64,000 nucleotides of DNA from CAWCQC01 sp963819905 (GTDB lineage: Bacteria > Actinomycetota > Thermoleophilia > Gaiellales > Gaiellaceae): assembly GCA_963819905.1 (NCBI GenBank), contig CAWFXP010000005.1:186001-250000 (forward strand), written 5' to 3'. Below the pieces are notes generated by a model. The model saw nothing but the letters and a program-made list of their open reading frames with translations, searched no databases and was not told where the DNA came from. Position numbers and translations under genes: made by a program. Below are positions 59,824 through 64,000 of this stretch, one piece after another. Numbering within the stretch: position 1 is the stretch's first letter; each line of letters begins with the position of its first letter.

Positions 59824-61134
59824 CTACGACTCGTTCTGCTCGGAGGGCGCGGGCTCGCGCTCCGGCTCGAGCAGGAACTCGATCTCGAGCTGCTCGATCC
59901 GCGGGCCGTCGGTCTCGATCACCTCGAAGCGCAGACCGTCCCAGCGGACCTCGTCGCCGGTCTCCGGCGCGCGCCCTAGCTCGCCGAAGACGAAGCCGGC
60001 GAGCGTGTGGTAGTCCTCCTGCGGCAGCTCCTGGTCGAACTGCTCGTTGAAGTCGTCGATCGGAAACGTCCCGTCGACGCGCACCCGTCGCTCGTCGATC
60101 CGCTGGACCGAGTCGTCCGGCAGGTCGTACTCGTCCGCGATCTCCCCGACGATCTCCTCGAGCAGATCCTCGAGCGTGACGATCCCGTGCGTGGCGCCGT
60201 ACTCATCGACGACGATCGCCATGTGCTGGTTCGCCCGCCGGAACTCGGTCAGGAGCGGCCCGAGATCCTTCGTCTCGGGGACGAAATAGGCCGGTCTCAA
60301 GATACGCTCGATGACCACGTTCTGGACACCGTTCGCGTAGAGGGCCGAGAACAGGTCGCGAACGTGGAGGATGCCCACGATCTCGTCGAGCGAGCCCCGG
60401 TATGCGGGATACCGGGTGAACGGCGAGTCGATGATCGCCGCGAGCGTCTCCTGGGGCGGCAGGTCGACCGGGACGCCGATCACCTCGGGCCGCGGGACCA
60501 TGACGTCGTGCACCTCTTTCTCGGCGAAGTCGAAGACCTTGTAGAGCATCTCCTCCTCCGCCTCCTCGATGAGGCCGGTCTCCTCTGCCTCGGCGAGCAT
60601 CGAGCGGAGCTCCTCCTCGCTCCGGACGACCATCCCGACCGGGGCCGACCGCATCCCGAGTGCGCGGAGGATGAGCTTCGCCGAGCCCTGAAGCAGGAGC
60701 ACGAGCGGGTGCGCGATGCGCTGGAGGAGGTCGATCGGCCGCGCGACGAGCATCGCGATCCGCTCGGCGTGCTGGAGCGCGATCGCCTTCGGCACGAGCT
60801 CGCCGATGACGAGGCCGACGTACGTGAGGATCGCGAAGCTGAGCAGGAACGAGACCGTGCGCGGCAGGTACGGGTCGAAGAAGCTCGACAGAAGCGGCTC
60901 GCCGATTGCGCCGAGGAGAATCGAGAAGATCGTGATCCCGATCTGCACCGTCGAGATGAAACGAACCGGCTCGTTCATCAGGCGCAGGGCCGTGGTCGCC
61001 GAGCGCCTGTGCTCCTTCGCGAGCTCCTGCAGGCGACCGCGCCGCGCCGTCACGAGCGCGTATTCGGCGATCACGAAGTACGCGTTCCCCAGCACGAGGA
61101 GCACGACCAGGAGGATCCGCAGTCCGTCGCTCAC
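59824..61134 (-). CDS. CNNM/CBS-domain membrane protein (CorC/HlyC family)
   Basis: A 436-residue protein. Residues ~1-150 form a CNNM (DUF21) membrane domain with three to four helices (LLVVLLVLGNAYFVIAEYALV and following). Two CBS domains cover ~205-325 and a CorC/HlyC transporter-associated domain ends the chain (YHTLAGFVFGELGRAPETGD). The family is linked to magnesium or cobalt efflux. The hemolysin label is historical. GTG 61134 is the most likely start, because farther upstream the frame runs antisense to a neighbouring promoter. Upstream is a 7-base hairpin (CCCCGCG/CGCGGGG). Confidence 0.9.
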   Translation of the reverse strand: MSDGLRILLVVLLVLGNAYFVIAEYALVTARRGRLQELAKEHRRSATTALRLMNEPVRFISTVQIGITIFSILLGAIGEPLLSSFFDPYLPRTVSFLLSFAILTYVGLVIGELVPKAIALQHAERIAMLVARPIDLLQRIAHPLVLLLQGSAKLILRALGMRSAPVGMVVRSEEELRSMLAEAEETGLIEEAEEEMLYKVFDFAEKEVHDVMVPRPEVIGVPVDLPPQETLAAIIDSPFTRYPAYRGSLDEIVGILHVRDLFSALYANGVQNVVIERILRPAYFVPETKDLGPLLTEFRRANQHMAIVVDEYGATHGIVTLEDLLEEIVGEIADEYDLPDDSVQRIDERRVRVDGTFPIDDFNEQFDQELPQEDYHTLAGFVFGELGRAPETGDEVRWDGLRFEVIETDGPRIEQLEIEFLLEPEREPAPSEQNES

Positions 61135-61239
61135 GCCCCGCCTCGCGGGGCGCACATACTGCGCGGGAGCTCGCCGTCCAAGGTGCGGAGCGAGTATAGC
61201 CGCCGGATCGGCGCCTCCAGTACCGTCGAACATATGTTC

Positions 61240-61245
61240 TATACT
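61240..61245 (+). promoter_or_regulatory. -10 element for the radical SAM gene
   Basis: TATACT is followed by seven bases and the GTG start at 61253. ATATGTTCTATACT is locally AT-rich, as expected of a strong core promoter. The mRNA is probably leaderless. Confidence 0.6.
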
Positions 61246-61252
61246 GGGCGAC

Positions 61253-62164
61253 GTGCCGCGGGTCGCGTATCTCGAGGACACCTGCAAGACGGCGCTGAAC
61301 CGGGTGCCGGACGGAGCGCGCGTGCCGTTTCGCTGGACGGTGAACCCGTACCGCGGGTGCGCGCACAGCTGCCACTACTGCTTCGCCCGTGCCTATCACG
61401 CCTACCTCGATCTCGGGATCGGGGAGGACTTCTCGTCGAAGATCGTCGTCAAGACCAACGTCGCCGACGTGCTTCGTCGCGAGCTCGCCTCGCCGCGCTG
61501 GACGGGCGAGCCGGTTGCCATGGGTACCGCCACCGATCCGTACCAGCAGTGCGAGGGCCGGTACCGGCTGACGCGGGCGGTCGTCCGCACGCTCGCCGAC
61601 GCGGGCAACGCGCTCTCGATCCTGACGAAGTCCACGCTCGTCCTGCGCGACCTCGACGAGCTGCAACGCCTGCACCAGCGCGCTCCGCTGACGGTCGCGA
61701 TGAGCGTCGGCACCCTCGACGAGGAGGTCCGGCGGGTGGTCGAGCCGGGTACCCCGCCCGGAAGGAAGCGGCTCGAGATCCTTGCCCGCTTCGCCGAGGC
61801 CGGGATCGCGACGGCCGTCCTCGTCGCCCCCATCCTCCCCGGGCTGACCGACGACGAGGCTCACCTCGACGAGGTGCTGGCCGCCTGCGCGGCAGCCGGC
61901 GTCCGCTCGGCGACGCCGATCCTGCTCCACGTCAGACCGTCCATCCGAGAGCACTTCATGCCCTGGCTGCGCGGCGCGTACCCGTGGCTCTACCCTCGCT
62001 ACGTCGAGCTTTACGGCCGGCGCGCGTACGCGCCGCGGCGCTACCAGGAGGAGATCTCGGAGCGATTTGCACGCCTGCGGCTGCGCCACGGCCTGTCCGC
62101 CGGAAGCGGCCGCCGGCAGCCTCCCCGCCGGGAGGAGCCCCGCCAGCTCGCGCTGGCGGTCTGA
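61253..62164 (+). CDS. Radical SAM protein, Rv2578c-like
   Basis: A 303-residue radical SAM enzyme. The iron-sulfur motif is CAHSCHYC (C36, C40, C43), a Cx3Cx2C. NPYRGCAHSCHYCFARAYH and TATDPYQQCEGRYRLTR are typical of the SplB-related/Rv2578c subfamily, whose reaction is unknown. The C-terminal ~40 residues are basic and Arg/Pro-rich. There is no accessory SPASM domain. TATACT is seven bases before the start. Confidence 0.9.
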   Translation: MPRVAYLEDTCKTALNRVPDGARVPFRWTVNPYRGCAHSCHYCFARAYHAYLDLGIGEDFSSKIVVKTNVADVLRRELASPRWTGEPVAMGTATDPYQQCEGRYRLTRAVVRTLADAGNALSILTKSTLVLRDLDELQRLHQRAPLTVAMSVGTLDEEVRRVVEPGTPPGRKRLEILARFAEAGIATAVLVAPILPGLTDDEAHLDEVLAACAAAGVRSATPILLHVRPSIREHFMPWLRGAYPWLYPRYVELYGRRAYAPRRYQEEISERFARLRLRHGLSAGSGRRQPPRREEPRQLALAV

Positions 62165-62233
62165 GTGCCCTCACGGCGGCTAAAGTCGGACACCCCCGCC
62201 GCCGACAAGGAGGGTGACGACGCCGTACTCCGT

Positions 62234-62854
62234 ATGGGTTACGAAATCACCTGCCTCATCGCCGACGACCACGAGGTCGTCAGAGAGGGACTCCGTCTCT
62301 CACTCTCCCGCTCGCCCCACATCCGCGTGATCGGCGAGGCGGGCGACGGGGAGGCCGCGCTCTCGCTGGCCGAGCGCCGCAAGCCCGACGTGGTCATCAT
62401 GGACATCCGGATGCCCGGAATGGACGGCCTCGAGGCGACGAAGCAGATGCACGACCGCGTACCCGAGACGTCCGTGCTGCTCTTCACCGCGTTCGGCGAG
62501 CGCAGCCTCCTGACGCGCGGGCTCGACGCCGGGGCGAAGGGGTATCTGCTCAAGGAGGCGCCGAACCAGACCCTCGTTCGCGCGATCGAGAAGGTCGCGA
62601 GCGGCGAGGGCTACGTCGACCCCGCCCTGATGCCCTCGTTCCTCAATCGAGACGGCCAGGACCTGCTGACGCCGCGCGAGCGGGAGATCCTCCAGCTGCT
62701 CGCGGACGGGATGTCGAACGGTGACGTCGCGGCAAAGCTCTTCATCAGCCAGGAGACCGTGAAGAGTCACGTGCGCCACATCCTCGCCAAGCTCGAGGCC
62801 GACACGCGCACCCATGCCGTTGCGATCGCCCTCCGCGAGTCCATCATCGACTAG
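62234..62854 (+). CDS. NarL/FixJ-family response regulator
   Basis: A 206-residue two-domain regulator. The receiver domain has the acidic pair in LIADDHE, phospho-accepting Asp in VVIMDIRMPGMDG, Thr in LLFTAFG and Lys in GYLLKEA. A LuxR-type helix-turn-helix follows (LTPREREILQLLADGMSNGDVAAKLFISQETVKSHVRHIL). ATG 62234 starts the receiver directly. An AAGGAGG is 22 bases upstream, too far for an ordinary ribosome-binding site. A TAAAGT hexamer near 62183 could be the promoter. The cognate kinase is the next gene, separated by an inverted-repeat element. Confidence 0.91.
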   Translation: MGYEITCLIADDHEVVREGLRLSLSRSPHIRVIGEAGDGEAALSLAERRKPDVVIMDIRMPGMDGLEATKQMHDRVPETSVLLFTAFGERSLLTRGLDAGAKGYLLKEAPNQTLVRAIEKVASGEGYVDPALMPSFLNRDGQDLLTPREREILQLLADGMSNGDVAAKLFISQETVKSHVRHILAKLEADTRTHAVAIALRESIID

Positions 62855-63020
62855 AGGCTTGATTTGGGTTGGGCGTGCGTCTGGGGAGCCGCCTGCACCA
62901 AGGAGCGTGGTTGACTCCGTCGGTGGCAAGGCTGGTGGCCTTGGCGCCGACGGCGGCGACCGCGATCCGCCGCGTGCAGGCCCCCATCCAGCGTGCGTTC
63001 AACCCACATCAAGCCTCTAG
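62851..63020. mobile_element. MITE-like inverted-repeat element between response regulator and kinase
   Basis: CTAGAGGCTTGATTTGGGTTG at 62851 onward is matched in inverted form at 63000-63020, 20 of 21 bases identical. Both ends carry CTAG, which could be a 4-base target duplication around a 162-base unit, as produced by IS5-type transposases. The left CTAG contains the stop codon of the response regulator and the right end lies inside the kinase reading frame. No transposase is encoded. A non-mobile folded RNA is an alternative. Confidence 0.55.
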
Positions 63021-63786
63021 AGGCGCGAAGGCCCTCGGCGGGGCCGTTCTCGGCGGGCTGGCCGGCGCGACGTTTGCGCTGCTTGCCGCCGGGCGCCGGC
63101 GTGGTCGGGAGCGGGCGCAGCTCATGCTCGAGACGAAGCGGCGCGCCGACGAGCGCGAGCGGCTGCAGGCGCGGCTGGTGACCGCCGAGCAGGACGAGCG
63201 CCGCCGCCTGGCGCTCTTCCTCCACGACGGCCCGCTGCAGTCCCTGGCCGGGATCGCGCTGATGCACGACGCGGCGCTCGAAGCGCTCGCCGAGGGCCGA
63301 ACGGACGACGCCGAGGCGATCGTGCGAAGCGCCGTCGCGAGAGAACGGGAGACGATCCAGGTACTGCGTGACCTGTCCTTCGCGATCGAGCCGGTCATCC
63401 TCCGCGACCGGGGCCTCGCCGGCGCGCTGCGCGAGCTCGCGGAGCAGATCGAGCGGACGCAGCCGATCCGGGTCACGCTCGACCTGAGCGGCGCCGACTC
63501 GCTCGGCGACTCGGCGCGCGTCGCCCTCTACCAGGCGATTCGCGAGGCGCTCGAGCAGTCGACGAAACGGCGGCCGGGTCATGTTGCGGTAGCGGTCGAG
63601 CGGCGGGAGGACGGATCCGTCGTCGCGGCGGTCGCCGACGACGGCGTCGGCGAGCGCCGGCGCTCGAGCCTTGACGCGATCGGCGAGCGGGCCTCCGTGG
63701 CCGGCGGCAAGGCGACGCTCGAGCCGGCCGAGGGTGGGGGCACGGTCGTGCTCGTCACCCTCCCTCGCTATGCGGCGGCGGTATAG
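62869..63786 (+). CDS. NarL-type sensor histidine kinase with divergent ATP-binding N-box
   Basis: A 305-residue kinase. The HisKA_3-like helix has LFLHDGPLQSLAG with the phospho-accepting His, preceded by an amphipathic coiled coil and one possible membrane helix (GGAVLGGLAGATFALLAAG, about residues 57-75). The ATPase domain keeps DDGVGE and GGKATLE, but the N-box reads REALEQSTKR where the catalytic Asn of REALTNAVKH is expected. The start is uncertain: TTG 62869 lies inside the inverted repeat element, and ATG 63124 would omit the membrane helix. It pairs with the response regulator upstream. Confidence 0.82.
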   Translation: MGVRLGSRLHQGAWLTPSVARLVALAPTAATAIRRVQAPIQRAFNPHQASRGAKALGGAVLGGLAGATFALLAAGRRRGRERAQLMLETKRRADERERLQARLVTAEQDERRRLALFLHDGPLQSLAGIALMHDAALEALAEGRTDDAEAIVRSAVARERETIQVLRDLSFAIEPVILRDRGLAGALRELAEQIERTQPIRVTLDLSGADSLGDSARVALYQAIREALEQSTKRRPGHVAVAVERREDGSVVAAVADDGVGERRRSSLDAIGERASVAGGKATLEPAEGGGTVVLVTLPRYAAAV

Positions 63787-63889
63787 CGTGATCCGCGCCG
63801 CCCGCGGCCGGCGGTAGTCCGGGAGCCCGTCCCGCCGCCCCGTCGCGGCCGCCGACGCGCTCCACGTCCCGAGGCAGAGGAGGCTCGGC
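63787..63889. other. Short intergenic region before mscL
   Basis: About 100 GC-rich bases between the histidine kinase and mscL. The last part carries the AGGAGG ribosome-binding site for mscL. No gene or repeat is seen. Confidence 0.5.
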
Positions 63890-64000
63890 GTGAGCAAAGC
63901 AAGGGGGATCGCGGGCGAGTTCAAGGAGTTCCTGCTCCGCGGGAACGTCGTCGAGCTGGCGGTCGCGGTCGTCATCGGAGCGGCGTTCGGCGCTCTCGTC
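63890..64000 (+). CDS. mscL: Large-conductance mechanosensitive channel, N-terminal fragment
   Basis: The first 37 codons of MscL run off the end of the window. The sequence GIAGEFKEFLLRGNVVELAVAVVIGAAFGALV contains the N-terminal amphipathic helix and the beginning of TM1 with the gate residues, which is highly conserved. The channel opens under osmotic downshock. The GTG start has an AGGAGG site six bases upstream, so this gene is leadered. Confidence 0.9.
   Translation, partial: MSKARGIAGEFKEFLLRGNVVELAVAVVIGAAFGALV

Noticed and set aside
62206..62215. AAGGAGG as the ribosome-binding site of the response regulator
   Set aside because: It lies 22 bases before the ATG, too far for normal initiation. 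The GTG right after it is in another frame.

Overview
The window is a gene-dense, very GC-rich stretch of bacterial chromosome with about 60 genes on both strands, many short overlaps of the GTGA/ATGA type, frequent GTG starts and no tRNA, rRNA, CRISPR array or intact insertion sequence that I could see. The gene set (CysO/CysM/Mec-type cysteine synthesis, class III cyclases, NarL-type two-component pair, an Rv2578c-like radical SAM protein, a single sigma-70 of primary type, leaderless-looking promoters) fits an actinobacterium. My best guess is an uncultured Thermoleophilia/Gaiellales-like lineage. That assignment is inference, since no ribosomal marker is present.

Layout, left to right. 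0-15 kb: an acyl-CoA dehydrogenase tail, threonine dehydratase and MeaB, HisC facing a LON-domain protein, a gamma-glutamyltransferase/acetyltransferase run, then a membrane protein, an orphan ParA ATPase translationally coupled to an FtsZ with a long N-terminal extension, then an agmatinase-family enzyme, an unknown HEPN-like protein and an Nei-type glycosylase. 15-31 kb: a frameshifted gene ahead of an NAD(P)-binding protein, methyltransferase, flavodoxin, the large Lhr helicase, an HhH-GPD glycosylase run with a serine hydrolase, an acyl-CoA dehydrogenase/cis-prenyltransferase/glycoside hydrolase operon, a membrane adenylate cyclase and an M24 peptidase. 31-42 kb: amidohydrolase, HxlR regulator, an iron-uptake operon (EfeO-like lipoprotein, FTR1 permease, with a threonine aldolase) with palindromic operators, SCO-like copper protein, M20 peptidase, the primary sigma factor and a TPR protein.

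42-64 kb: a compact sulfur operon (rhodanese-E1, a CysO-CysM fusion, a JAMM protease), a PLP decarboxylase, small secreted copper and lipoprotein genes, pterin dehydratase with DNA polymerase IV, a xylulokinase/sugar-isomerase neighbourhood, aspartokinase, a giant cyclase-ATPase-TPR protein resembling mammalian soluble adenylyl cyclase, an RTX-repeat secreted protein, a CorC-like membrane protein, a radical SAM protein, a NarL/histidine kinase pair separated by an inverted-repeat element, and the start of mscL.

Three themes stand out. First, about twenty genes begin 6-8 bases after a TANNNT hexamer, which points to leaderless transcription as the normal mode for first genes. Second, the sulfur operon encodes the sulfur-carrier protein as a fusion with its own cysteine synthase, so a proteolytic maturation step by the neighbouring JAMM protease is an attractive hypothesis. 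Third, the intergenic spaces carry two families of short palindromic repeats (GGGGTCWGACCCC-type and GGCCGGACAGGTCCGGCC-type) and two larger inverted-repeat-bounded units of about 165-170 bp.
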